Shown here piece after piece: positions 1 through 8,669 of a stretch of DNA of 49,495 bases (positions are counted from its first letter, which is position 1; each line of letters begins with the position of its first letter). Origin of the DNA: Dasytiphilus stammeri_B (GTDB lineage: Bacteria; Pseudomonadota; Gammaproteobacteria; Enterobacterales; Enterobacteriaceae). The DNA lies in contig JBAPLS010000007.1 in NCBI GenBank assembly GCA_037083765.1, positions 1 through 49,495 on the forward strand. The letters run 5' to 3'. The translations under genes and the position numbers were made by a program. Under the pieces are notes generated by a model that was not told the origin of the DNA, made no database searches, and saw only the letters and a list, made by a program, of their open reading frames with translations.

Positions 1-387
1 CAATGGTACTATAAAATTCATTAGACCAATAATTAACGGAGTTGCTACAAAAAATATCATAATAACACCATGTGCAGTAAAAATCTGATCATAGTGTTCA
101 GGAGGTAAAAAACCGGTGTGACCCGACGAGGCCAGAACTTGCTGACTACGCATCATAATAGCATCGGCAAATCCTCGAATCATCATAATCAACCCTAAAA
201 TAATGTACATTATTCCTAACCGTTTATGATCTACTGATGTCAGCCACTCGTGCCATAAATATTTCCATTTACCAAAATATGTGATTAGTGCTAGCGTTAA
301 GATGCTAATAACTATAAGGGTAGAAAGAGTACCCATGATAATAGGTTCGTTATATGGAATAGCGTTTAGTGTTAACTTTCCAAACAT
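1..387 (-). CDS. cyoB: Cytochrome bo3 ubiquinol oxidase subunit I (CyoB), N-terminal part
   Basis: This is the heme-copper catalytic subunit of the proton-pumping cytochrome bo3 quinol oxidase in the inner membrane. Only the first 129 codons are in the window; the gene runs off the left edge. The translation begins MFGKLTLNAIPYNEP and contains the conserved stretches YFGKWKYLW, LTSVDHKRLGIMY, RGFADAIMMRSQQ and HYDQIFTAHGVMMIFF, which align without gaps to E. coli CyoB. The ATG lies 4 bp after the cyoA stop codon, so the two are cotranscribed. Nothing in the visible part is damaged. Confidence 0.97.
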   Translation of the reverse strand, partial: MFGKLTLNAIPYNEPIIMGTLSTLIVISILTLALITYFGKWKYLWHEWLTSVDHKRLGIMYIILGLIMMIRGFADAIMMRSQQVLASSGHTGFLPPEHYDQIFTAHGVIMIFFVATPLIIGLMNFIVPL

Positions 388-391
388 AAGT

Positions 392-1303
392 TCAGTCCTT
401 AAATTTTATTGGTAGATGCATACCGCTTTGTGAGATAGCACTGATATTTCTTGACCCTTTGCGAAATTTATTGATAATATCGTCAAATAAATGACGCTTG
501 ACTCTAGAAAAAAATGCTGCCTTATTATTTTCACTCGGAAGAGCAAGCTTTTCTAAAGCTGCCATGTTATTTAATGTGGCTGGAGATTGTCTAGCTTGAG
601 AGATCCAATTATTAAAAGATGTTACATCAGCAGTAGCAATGGCTGTAAATTTCATTCCAGAGAATCCCCTTCCACTATAAGCTGCTGAAATTCCTTTATA
701 AATACCCGGTTTATTTGCTATCAGATGTAATTTGGTTTGCATACCGGCCATAGCATAAACCTGACTACCTAAACGAGGAATAAAAAAGGAATTCATAACC
801 GAAAAAGAAGTAATTTTAAATACTACCGGAGTATGAATAGGAAAAGCAACCTGATTAACAGTAGCTACTCCCTGGGCTGGATAAATAAATAACCATTTCC
901 AATCCATTGAGACTACTTCAATTGTTAAAGGATTAATATTATTATAATGGATAGGTTTATTAGGATCTAATAAGTGAGTGGTTTTCCAGGTTTTAATCCC
1001 TAGAAATATAATAATTAGAATCGGCAGGGCCCAAACTACCGCCTCTATTTTATAAGAATGACCCCAAGAAGGACTGTATTGGGCAGTAGTGTTACTTTGC
1101 CGATACTTAATGGAAAAAGCAAGGACCATTATAATAGCCGGGATAACAACAAGTAACATTACTCCCAGAGCAGTTAATATCAACCGTCGTTGTTCGATTC
1201 CTATTTCTCCTTTAGGATCTAATAAATCTATCTGACAACCGCTTAACAATAAAATTATCGTAATAATTGAAAGAACTAACACTACTTTTTTTATTTGTGC
1301 CAT
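392..1303 (-). CDS. cyoA: Cytochrome bo3 ubiquinol oxidase subunit II (CyoA)
   Basis: Subunit II of the quinol oxidase; it assembles with CyoB in the inner membrane. The 303-residue product starts with a lipoprotein signal peptide ending in the lipobox LLSGC, followed by two membrane segments and a periplasmic cupredoxin-like domain carrying VVSMDWKWLFIYP and MNSFFIPRLGSQVYAMAGMQ. As in quinol oxidases, the CuA ligands of cytochrome c oxidases are absent. A longer reading from a TTG four codons upstream exists, but a GAGG Shine-Dalgarno placed for the ATG at 1303 decides the start. The 270-bp spacer up to tig must hold divergent promoters; no strong box is visible there. Confidence 0.96.
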   Translation of the reverse strand: MAQIKKVVLVLSIITIILLLSGCQIDLLDPKGEIGIEQRRLILTALGVMLLVVIPAIIMVLAFSIKYRQSNTTAQYSPSWGHSYKIEAVVWALPILIIIFLGIKTWKTTHLLDPNKPIHYNNINPLTIEVVSMDWKWLFIYPAQGVATVNQVAFPIHTPVVFKITSFSVMNSFFIPRLGSQVYAMAGMQTKLHLIANKPGIYKGISAAYSGRGFSGMKFTAIATADVTSFNNWISQARQSPATLNNMAALEKLALPSENNKAAFFSRVKRHLFDDIINKFRKGSRNISAISQSGMHLPIKFKD

Positions 1304-1574
1304 TTCATACCTCAAGTATAATGATTATTCCATTATGGACGTGAAATTTTAGAGTTATTTTACGAAAAGGTGTGGAAACTGTAAATGTAAAGATAGTATC
1401 CTTGGCGTCCGTAAGAGGGGAAAGCGTTAAAAGAATAAATGTGTGATATGGATTTTATATCATGTTTATCTTAAGAAAGATTGTTATTTTCGTTCGACCA
1501 GTACTAATGAATAGTAGGAATTTCGGTACTCCTCATCGAACCTTTCATCCCACATTTTTTGAGGTAAAAAAATA

Positions 1575-2888
1575 ATGCCATTATCAGTGGAAAATACTAA
1601 GCGCCTGGGGCGGAGAATAAAAATTACTATTTCTGCCGATCGCATTGAAAGTATGGTGAAAAAAAAGCTTATGAATGTTGCAAAAACATTTTTGATAGAC
1701 GGTTTTCGCAAAGGAAAAGTACCTCTGCAAATTGTATCTCAGCGTTATCGCACTTCTGTGCTTCACGAAGTGTTGAGTACTATGATGCACGAAAATTTTC
1801 TGAAAGAGGTGAACCATCACAATATCATGGTGGTAGGAAATTTGAATTTTGTTTATGAAGAATATAAAATAGGTCATGATTTTACCTATTCGGTAGAATT
1901 TGAAGTTGTGCCAGAAATTAATATTCCTCCATTTGACACCTTTAGTATTATAAAACCACGAGTAGAAGTTACTGAACAAGACGTAGATAATATGCTGTTC
2001 AAGATTCGTACCCAACAAGCAAAATGGACCCTCAGTGCACCAATTGCCCACCTTTGGGATCGGGTGACCATTGATATGAAATGTATGGTAGAAATTGAAA
2101 ATGAAATCATGGAGGGAGAAGAAGTAACGGATGTGGTTTTAATTCTAGGACAGAGACAGATCCGTTTAGATTTAGAAAAAAGTATTATTGGTCATAGACA
2201 GGGTGAAAAATTTTTCGTAGAAATAGAACTTCATCCCTCATATAGTCAAGGCCGTAAAGGATTCCTAAAATTATTTATTTTCATCAAACATATCGAAAAA
2301 GCTGAACTCACAGAACTCAATGAAGGATTAATTAAACGTTTTGGGATATCAGGAGGCAAGATATCCGATCTTCGGGATGAAGTAAGAAAAAATATTGACA
2401 TGGAACTTCAAGAGATAGTTAGACATTATATTAAGAACCAATTATTAAATAATTTATTGAAAATAAATAAAATTAATGTTCCTAGTGCCCTGGTAGAAAA
2501 AGAAAGTAAATGCTGTCAATATTACTTGACGAAAATTTTACCGGGCACTAAAAAAAAGCAATTAATTCCACGCGTTCTTTTAGAAAAGCACTCCAAACAA
2601 CGAGTGGCTATAGGATTATTATTGAATGAAGTTATTCGTATTAATAATCTGTCACCTCACGATCATCAGCTTACATCATTAATGGAAAGTTTAACTATCT
2701 CCCCGGAGAGGGATCCTTCTTTTATAAAAAAAGATCCTCGTCAAAATACGGAAATCATGAATATTATTTCTCAATTATCATTAGAAGAACAGATTCTAGA
2801 TCTTATCCTTAAGCAGGCTATAATTACGGAAGAGAGAATTTCATATCATGAAATGATTAGCATCATAGATAATGAACGATTGATTTAA
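1575..2888 (+). CDS. tig: Trigger factor, ribosome-associated chaperone
   Basis: Binds nascent chains at the ribosome exit tunnel and helps cotranslational folding in the cytoplasm. 437 residues (E. coli 432). The ribosome-docking signature GFRKGKVP is intact at residues 43-50, and the C-terminal chaperone region keeps IKRFGISGG, RVAIGLLLNEVIR and a matching end. The central FKBP-like PPIase domain (about residues 150-245) is poorly conserved: where the E. coli protein has FTGSVDGEEFEGG there is MKCMVEIENEIMEGEE, and the MIPGFEDG loop reads IRLDLEKS. Isomerase activity is therefore doubtful, while chaperone function may persist. A GAGG precedes the ATG by 10 nt. First gene of the tig-clpP-clpX block. 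Confidence 0.96.
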   Translation: MPLSVENTKRLGRRIKITISADRIESMVKKKLMNVAKTFLIDGFRKGKVPLQIVSQRYRTSVLHEVLSTMMHENFLKEVNHHNIMVVGNLNFVYEEYKIGHDFTYSVEFEVVPEINIPPFDTFSIIKPRVEVTEQDVDNMLFKIRTQQAKWTLSAPIAHLWDRVTIDMKCMVEIENEIMEGEEVTDVVLILGQRQIRLDLEKSIIGHRQGEKFFVEIELHPSYSQGRKGFLKLFIFIKHIEKAELTELNEGLIKRFGISGGKISDLRDEVRKNIDMELQEIVRHYIKNQLLNNLLKINKINVPSALVEKESKCCQYYLTKILPGTKKKQLIPRVLLEKHSKQRVAIGLLLNEVIRINNLSPHDHQLTSLMESLTISPERDPSFIKKDPRQNTEIMNIISQLSLEEQILDLILKQAIITEERISYHEMISIIDNERLI

Positions 2889-2993
2889 TCCAATTGATTA
2901 CTCATATTTTTATGATCATCGAACATCTACATAAAATGTAGTATAGTATATTATGTAATCATAAAAATAAAGATAGATCACAGGAATAACGAT

Positions 2994-3575
2994 ATGTTAG
3001 TACCAATGGTAATTGAACAGAACGCTAGTGGTGAACGAGCGTTTGACATTTACTCACGTCTTCTTAAAGAGCGCATAATTTTTTTGACAGGGTATGTAGA
3101 AGACTACATGGCTAATTTGATCGTCGCGCAATTATTATTTTTGGAAGCAGATAATCCGGATCAAGATATATATTTGTATATTAATTCTCCTGGAGGAGTA
3201 ATTACTGCTGGAATGTCGATTTACGACACCATGCAGTTCATTAAACCGGATGTGAGTACAATATGTATAGGGTTAGCTGCCTCTATGGGAGCGTTTATCC
3301 TTACGTCAGGAGCTAAAGGTAAACGTCTTTGTCTTCCTAATTCTCGAGTTATGATTCATCAGCCTTTAGGGGCTTATCAAGGACAAGCAAGCGATATAGA
3401 AATACATGCGCGGGAAATTTTAAAAATCAAACATAGAATAAATCAGTTAATATCAGAACATACATTACAACCTATAGAAGTCATAGAAAAAGATACCGAA
3501 CGTGATTATTTTTTATCGGCAAGTGAAGCAGTGTCATATGGACTAGTAGATTCAATATTGACTCAGAGAAAGTAA
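2994..3575 (+). CDS. clpP: ATP-dependent Clp protease proteolytic subunit
   Basis: Serine peptidase that forms the tetradecameric barrel working with ClpX. 193 residues; the catalytic triad Ser97 (AASMGAF), His122 (MIHQPLG) and Asp171 (DTERD) falls at exactly the mature E. coli numbering. The E. coli precursor carries a 14-residue propeptide before ALVPMVIEQ. Here the only start with a Shine-Dalgarno (AGGA, 8 nt upstream) puts the initiator Met at the mature N-terminus, and no upstream in-frame ATG is present, so the propeptide has been lost. It precedes clpX by 74 bp. Confidence 0.98.
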   Translation: MLVPMVIEQNASGERAFDIYSRLLKERIIFLTGYVEDYMANLIVAQLLFLEADNPDQDIYLYINSPGGVITAGMSIYDTMQFIKPDVSTICIGLAASMGAFILTSGAKGKRLCLPNSRVMIHQPLGAYQGQASDIEIHAREILKIKHRINQLISEHTLQPIEVIEKDTERDYFLSASEAVSYGLVDSILTQRK

Positions 3576-3649
3576 TAGATTATCTCTCATATTAGAGGTA
3601 TCATAGTTATTATTCTAATGTCAGAATAAAACAACAAAGAGGTTACCGG

Positions 3650-4936
3650 ATGATAGATAATCGCAAAGACAGTTCAGGCACAGTGCTGTACTGCTCTTTT
3701 TGCGGCAAAAGTCAGCATGAAGTACGAAAAATGATTGCCGGTCCGTCCGTATATATATGTGATGAATGTGTCGAATTATGTGACGACATTCTAAGTGAAG
3801 AAATAAAAGATGGAACACATCCACATGAAATTGGGAGCAGTGGTGTAATGCCCACTCCTCATCAAATTAGTAATCATCTTGATGATTATGTTATTGGACA
3901 AGAACATACCAAAAAAGTTCTGGCAGTAGCGGTATACAATCACTATAAGCGTTTGCTGAGGAGTGGTATTGGTAATGATCTGGAAATGGGCAAAAGTAAT
4001 ATTCTTTTAATTGGTCCTACTGGAAGTGGTAAAACTCTGTTAGCCGAATCCCTGGCCCGATTATTGGATGTACCCTTCACTATTACAGATGTTACTACCT
4101 TGACTGAAGCCGGATATGTAGGGGAGGATGTGGAGAACATTCTTCACAAATTATTGCAAAAATGTGATTACGATGTTCAAAAAGCACAGCGAGGAATTGT
4201 TTATCTGGATGAGATAGATAAAATTTCACGCAAATCTGACAATCCTTCCATTACTCGGGATGTGTCTGGAGAAGGAGTCCAACAAGCACTCTTAAAACTA
4301 ATCGAAGGCACTATAGCCGCAGTGCCACCCCAAGGAGGGCGCAAGCATCCGCATCAAGATTTTTTGCAAGTAGATACTTCTAATATTCTCTTTATATGTG
4401 GAGGTGCATTTGCAGGATTGGATAAAATAATTGCTCACCGCGTAGAAGAATGTTGTGGAATTGGGTTTGGTGCCGCTGTAAAATGTTCTTCACAAAAAAC
4501 ATCCATCAGTAAATTACTGGAGCAGGTAGAACCATCAGACTTAATTAGATTTGGACTGATTCCAGAGTTTATTGGTCGTCTTCCCATAGTGACTACACTC
4601 AAAGAACTCAATGAAGAAGCACTTCTGAGAATTTTAAGAGAACCCAAAAATGCACTGATCAAGCAATATCAGGCGCTATTTAATTTAGAAGAGATAGAAT
4701 TAGAGTTCAGTAATGAAGCGTTATCCTCTATTGCTCAGAAAGCACTTCTCCGCAAAACTGGTGCGAGGGGATTACGTTCTATTGTGGAAAACGTATTACT
4801 CCAAATCATGTATGATCTACCATCAATGACAGATGTAGTGAAAGTAATTATTGAGAAATCAGTAATTGAAGGTAAAACAGGACCTATGATGATCTATGGT
4901 AATAAACATAAAGCTCAGCAAGTATGCGGGGAATAG
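3650..4936 (+). CDS. clpX: ClpX, ATPase/unfoldase subunit of ClpXP
   Basis: AAA+ unfoldase that feeds substrates to ClpP. 428 residues (E. coli 424). Visible in order: an N-terminal zinc-binding domain with Cys15, Cys18, Cys37 and Cys40; Walker A GPTGSGKT; the pore loop GYVGEDVEN; Walker B IVYLDEID; the RKHPHQDF region; the ClpP-docking IGF tripeptide in CGIGFGAAV; and sensor 2 in GARGLRS. All key motifs are intact, so ClpXP is probably functional. With lon decayed just downstream, it may be the main energy-dependent protease of this block. Confidence 0.98.
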   Translation: MIDNRKDSSGTVLYCSFCGKSQHEVRKMIAGPSVYICDECVELCDDILSEEIKDGTHPHEIGSSGVMPTPHQISNHLDDYVIGQEHTKKVLAVAVYNHYKRLLRSGIGNDLEMGKSNILLIGPTGSGKTLLAESLARLLDVPFTITDVTTLTEAGYVGEDVENILHKLLQKCDYDVQKAQRGIVYLDEIDKISRKSDNPSITRDVSGEGVQQALLKLIEGTIAAVPPQGGRKHPHQDFLQVDTSNILFICGGAFAGLDKIIAHRVEECCGIGFGAAVKCSSQKTSISKLLEQVEPSDLIRFGLIPEFIGRLPIVTTLKELNEEALLRILREPKNALIKQYQALFNLEEIELEFSNEALSSIAQKALLRKTGARGLRSIVENVLLQIMYDLPSMTDVVKVIIEKSVIEGKTGPMMIYGNKHKAQQVCGE

Positions 4937-5084
4937 AATATCTATTCGACATTAATAAAGGATAAATTGGTGTTCCTTTTAGTTATGGATAATTCTAATC
5001 TCGGTAATATTTATATTGTTTGTTCCGTTATTATGGATTCTCATAAACTGAGTGTGTATCCAATGCTAAATTGGATGTGTTGGT

Positions 5085-5610
5085 TCAGAAACTCATCCTC
5101 ATAATCTGGTGTGCAAAAACATAAACTAGGAGAGGGATTTTAGTAATCCAAAGTTGACTGAAGAACGTGAAAACGAATTCTAATTTTTCATCCTTCCGGA
5201 AGTGAGTCGTGGGACGTAAACAGTGTCTACGTGGTCTAGAAAGATCTAGTTTTTGCCGGCAAGATGTCAAACCTGAAGCAGGGAGGATAAAATTATCTCG
5301 GCTCAGAAGATGCAGCTCTAGGTCCGCAAACCACTAGTACTATAAGCGGAGTTATATTGAGAATAAGACTAGTTTAGATTATGTCGGTCTGAGGTGATAA
5401 AGAAATATAGTCCTGACGAGTAAGAATGGATCTTAATTATAGAGACTAATTGTGCACCCGCAAAGAAAGGGAAGAAGATAGCTTCCCAACTGAGAGATGG
5501 CAGGCAAATCATGACAGAATAGATCCGGGTATCTCTACTAGTATGAGATCTATCTCGAAACCAAAAAGATACTAACTAGCAAGTATACCTGATGTGATGA
5601 GGTAGGGGAC
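5085..5610 (+). pseudogene. lon: Decayed remnant of lon protease gene
   Basis: No open frame survives, but two islands match Lon in the right order. At 5230-5271 the codons read RGLERSSFCRQDVK, compared with RGLEREISKLCRKAVK of E. coli Lon (the sensor-2 region; RGLER, CR and VK identical, two codons deleted). At 5433-5459, in another frame, they read LIIETNCAP, compared with LTIETACVP at the start of the protease domain, followed by a weaker match to GEVMQESIQAAL ending in a stop. The frames differ, so there are frameshifts as well as stops. E. coli order is clpX-lon-hupB-ppiD, so the position is exactly as expected. hupB is gone too. The outer limits are approximate. Confidence 0.7.
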
Positions 5611-5632
5611 GGATTAAAATGTTCCTAAAAAT

Positions 5633-5648
5633 ATTCTTGCACAAGAAT
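5633..5648. repeat. Perfect 16-bp palindrome upstream of ppiD
   Basis: ATTCTTG and CAAGAAT flank a 2-bp centre. It lies about 85 bp before the chosen ppiD start, in the tail of the decayed lon/hupB region. It could be an operator or a relic terminator; nothing further supports either. Confidence 0.4.
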
Positions 5649-5733
5649 GATTCTGACCATTACATTAAATTATCATCACGCTATTATTCTAACTCTCAGA
5701 TCATCACCAATTTTAACAGTGAGTAAAACCACT

Positions 5734-7614
5734 ATGATAATAAAATTATTCCGTGATAGTTCAAAAAAGAAGTTCGTGCAGAAAGTAATGTTAGGAATGA
5801 TAATTTCGGTGCTGTTAATAACCGGGATGGGCAATTATATGTATCTGGGACTGAATAATAATGATTATGCACTCATAATCAATGGTCATAAAATAACACG
5901 CTTTCAATTTGAAAACTATGTGGCCTGGGAACAAAATCAACAACAAAAATTGTTAGGAAATCGCTACCCTGAGTTAGCAAGAGATGCACATTATATACAG
6001 CAACTACGAATAAAAGTGTTATCTCAGCTCCGAGATGAGTGGTTACTTCAACAGTATGCACATAATTTAGGCCTGAAGATAAGTGATGAACAAATTAGAC
6101 AAGTCATTTCTAGTCAGTTAGATTTCCAAGTAAACGGTCATTTTGATATAATTAAGTATAATAATTACCTCAATGTAATAGGATTAACTAGTAGGCAATA
6201 CGCTGAAACAATGCGTCAACAATTAATTCTTAAACAATTACTATCGGTGATAAGAGAATCAGAGTTTATTTTGCCAAGTGATAAAGATAAAAATGTCTTA
6301 ACATTACTTTTGACTCAGCAGCGCAAGATCCGTACCGCAGTCGTTAATAAGATTGCAAAGATGAAATTATCGGTCAGTAATAGTGAAATACGAAATTACT
6401 ATTATCAAAATATTAGTAGGTTCATTGCTCCAGAATTGTTTAGGTTTGATTATATCCCCCTCGCGGGATATTACAAAATCAATATATCTCAATTGACGCC
6501 CATTAAAGACAGCGAAGTACACCATTGGTATGACTTACACCAACAGGATTATCGGCAATCGTCCCAATATAAATATCGCGTTATTCAATTGAATAGTGAA
6601 AAATCAGCTCAAATGATTTTAAAGAAATTAAAAGCTGGCGCAGATTTTATTGCGATGGCCACAGATTTTTCTGTGGATCCCATTTCCGCACAGAGAGGAG
6701 GAGAGTTTCCATGGATGAAATCAGAATACACCCCAGTGGAACTAAAAAATGCCCACTTGCAACAAATAGGACAGATTTCAGAAATCATCAAAACTTCAGT
6801 GGGTTATTTAATTGTACGACTAGAGGATATCAGACCGGAAAAAATTATACCTTTTAATAAAGTGCGCTCTGGTATTGCTAATCAATTACAGCAAAAACAT
6901 CTTCTCGAGAAGTATTTAATCCTTAAAGAAAAAATTAGGAAAGCTATTGATCAGCAGTCATCTCTGAAGCAAATAGAAAAGATTACGGGAATAAAATCGG
7001 TAGATACCGGATGGTTTAGTTGGAATACTATTCCGAAATCTTTTCCTTTGAATCCTATTATTGTTCAGGATATTTTTCAAAGTGACCATAGAGGTAGCAA
7101 TCCCCAGTTGTTTATTAGTACTGATCACGGTGATTATTTTATTCGTCTCAGACAATATAGACCTGCTCTTTTGATTCCCCTGAGAAAGGTACATAATAGC
7201 ATTACTCTGTATATTACAAGACACAAAATCGAGCAGCAAAATCAAGTAGAAGCAGAAAAATTATTATCTGCACTTAATGACGGAAGCTCAGAAAGAAAAT
7301 TAAATTTAAAATTTACCCAATCTCGTTGGGTAACCAGACATTTACACGAAAGTATAACCCCCGCTGTTTTTAGTATTGATCCGCCGAAAAAACATCATGT
7401 TTCTTATGGAATTGGTAAAGATAGACAAGGAAATGTAATGATAATAGCTCTGGATAAAGTACGCCAGATCATGCCCTCTAAAGAACAAGAAGTGGCCATA
7501 GATACCATTATTAGACAGGTTCACTTCGAGGCTATTCTAACAGCATTATTAGATACTTTACGTCAAAATAGCCATATCCGTTATGGTGAAGGAATTATTA
7601 ACGTCCCGAAATGA
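5734..7614 (+). CDS. ppiD: Periplasmic folding chaperone PpiD (SurA/parvulin family)
   Basis: Membrane-anchored periplasmic chaperone that assists proteins leaving the Sec translocon. 626 residues from the ATG at 5734 (E. coli 623). It has a short cytoplasmic N-terminus (LFRDSSKKKFVQKV), one membrane segment (about residues 20-37), a SurA_N-like domain with FENYVAWEQNQ, and a parvulin-like domain around residues 265-360 (SAQRGGEFPWM, GYLIVRLEDIRP). The frame is open back to 5647, but the 29 extra residues have no counterpart in the family, so the inner ATG that restores family length was chosen; its Shine-Dalgarno is weak. It ends 12 bp from the convergent DMT transporter gene. Confidence 0.93.
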   Translation: MIIKLFRDSSKKKFVQKVMLGMIISVLLITGMGNYMYLGLNNNDYALIINGHKITRFQFENYVAWEQNQQQKLLGNRYPELARDAHYIQQLRIKVLSQLRDEWLLQQYAHNLGLKISDEQIRQVISSQLDFQVNGHFDIIKYNNYLNVIGLTSRQYAETMRQQLILKQLLSVIRESEFILPSDKDKNVLTLLLTQQRKIRTAVVNKIAKMKLSVSNSEIRNYYYQNISRFIAPELFRFDYIPLAGYYKINISQLTPIKDSEVHHWYDLHQQDYRQSSQYKYRVIQLNSEKSAQMILKKLKAGADFIAMATDFSVDPISAQRGGEFPWMKSEYTPVELKNAHLQQIGQISEIIKTSVGYLIVRLEDIRPEKIIPFNKVRSGIANQLQQKHLLEKYLILKEKIRKAIDQQSSLKQIEKITGIKSVDTGWFSWNTIPKSFPLNPIIVQDIFQSDHRGSNPQLFISTDHGDYFIRLRQYRPALLIPLRKVHNSITLYITRHKIEQQNQVEAEKLLSALNDGSSERKLNLKFTQSRWVTRHLHESITPAVFSIDPPKKHHVSYGIGKDRQGNVMIIALDKVRQIMPSKEQEVAIDTIIRQVHFEAILTALLDTLRQNSHIRYGEGIINVPK

Positions 7615-7626
7615 GAGAAAAATTTT

Positions 7627-8550
7627 TTATCCCGAAGAAGATCTTTGATCACTTCGGTGATTAGAAGAAGATAAGGTCATAAATATACCTACTGTTAAAG
7701 GAACCAAGAACAATACAGTTTTTCCATTGATACTTATCCCGGTCCAGATACTTTCCAGGATAATAGAGACCAGAGGAAAAATCAGGAATACTAATGAAGC
7801 TTGAAAAGGTCGGGTTAACTGTTGGAAGGAAAAATAACAGAGCATGCCAAAACCATTCGAGGCTATTCCTAAGTATAAAAGAGACAAAGAGGACGATAAG
7901 GATATGTTAGATACGACTGGTTTTTCTATATATAAACCTATTAATGTTAGCAAAATTCCAGATGATAAACATGGCAAGGTATTATAGGTTAGAATAGGAA
8001 TAGGTTGTGCACCTCCTCGTTTCTTAAAGAGCACATACATAACTGCATGCATGATAACTGCAATTATCAAGGCAAGAATTCCTTTTCCACTATTTTGAAC
8101 GCTGTTATGATTTTCTTGCCACAAAATTTCGGTCAAACAAAAAATACTCATTAAGAGACCGCAGATTTGTTGACAGCTAGTTTTATTTTGTAAGATTACA
8201 ATAGAAGCTATTAACACTGCTGCCGGCATAGTGGCAAAAATAATCGACGCTAAGCTTGCACTGGTATATTGCTGTCCATAAAACATTAGGGTAAAGGGAA
8301 TGATGAAATAGCACAGACCAATTACATATTGGAAATTCCTCTTTTCGGAAGGCAAGAGAAGTGGTTGGCCATTTCGCCACGAGATCAAAAGTAACAAAGG
8401 AGAAGCACATAAAAATCGAAGTCCAGTAGCAAACATGGGGGGTACTGTTTGCACGGCTAATTTCACAGCCATCCAAGTACTACCCCATATTAAGACTACA
8501 CTCATAAATAAGCATATTATTTTAATTTTTTTACGAGTATTTATTTTCAT
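7627..8550 (-). CDS. EamA/DMT-superfamily inner-membrane transporter
   Basis: 307 residues with about ten hydrophobic segments arranged as two EamA repeats. The N-terminal LIWGSTWMAVKLAV motif is typical of the 10-TMS drug/metabolite exporters (YedA/RhaT-like). A conserved end of helix 4 and second-repeat motifs (FQQLTRPFQASLVFLIFPLVS) are visible. The substrate cannot be predicted; metabolites, amino acids or nucleosides are all possible in this family. Transcribed alone, convergent with ppiD; aroC lies 119 bp upstream on the same strand. It is one of only two obvious efflux-type proteins in the window (with MdtK). Confidence 0.85.
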   Translation of the reverse strand: MKINTRKKIKIICLFMSVVLIWGSTWMAVKLAVQTVPPMFATGLRFLCASPLLLLISWRNGQPLLLPSEKRNFQYVIGLCYFIIPFTLMFYGQQYTSASLASIIFATMPAAVLIASIVILQNKTSCQQICGLLMSIFCLTEILWQENHNSVQNSGKGILALIIAVIMHAVMYVLFKKRGGAQPIPILTYNTLPCLSSGILLTLIGLYIEKPVVSNISLSSSLSLLYLGIASNGFGMLCYFSFQQLTRPFQASLVFLIFPLVSIILESIWTGISINGKTVLFLVPLTVGIFMTLSSSNHRSDQRSSSG

Positions 8551-8669
8551 ACTTTTCTCTCTGAGAGTGAATTCTGAGTTTGTACAGAATACTGAAGAAT
8601 GAAGGTAGAATAGATGAAAATGTGTTAGTTATCATTTACAAAAATTAAAAATGAAAATGTCGATTACTA

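Noticed and set aside
5085..5270. 61-codon minus-strand frame in the clpX-ppiD gap
   Set aside because: It is antisense to the lon remnant and has no protein family features.
5647..5733. 29-residue N-terminal extension of PpiD
   Set aside because: Family members start at the later ATG; the extension is hydrophobic by chance, has no homologue and begins within the palindrome.
7640..7665. UUCG-loop hairpin as terminator between ppiD and the transporter
   Set aside because: It lies inside the last codons of the DMT transporter gene and has no T-run.
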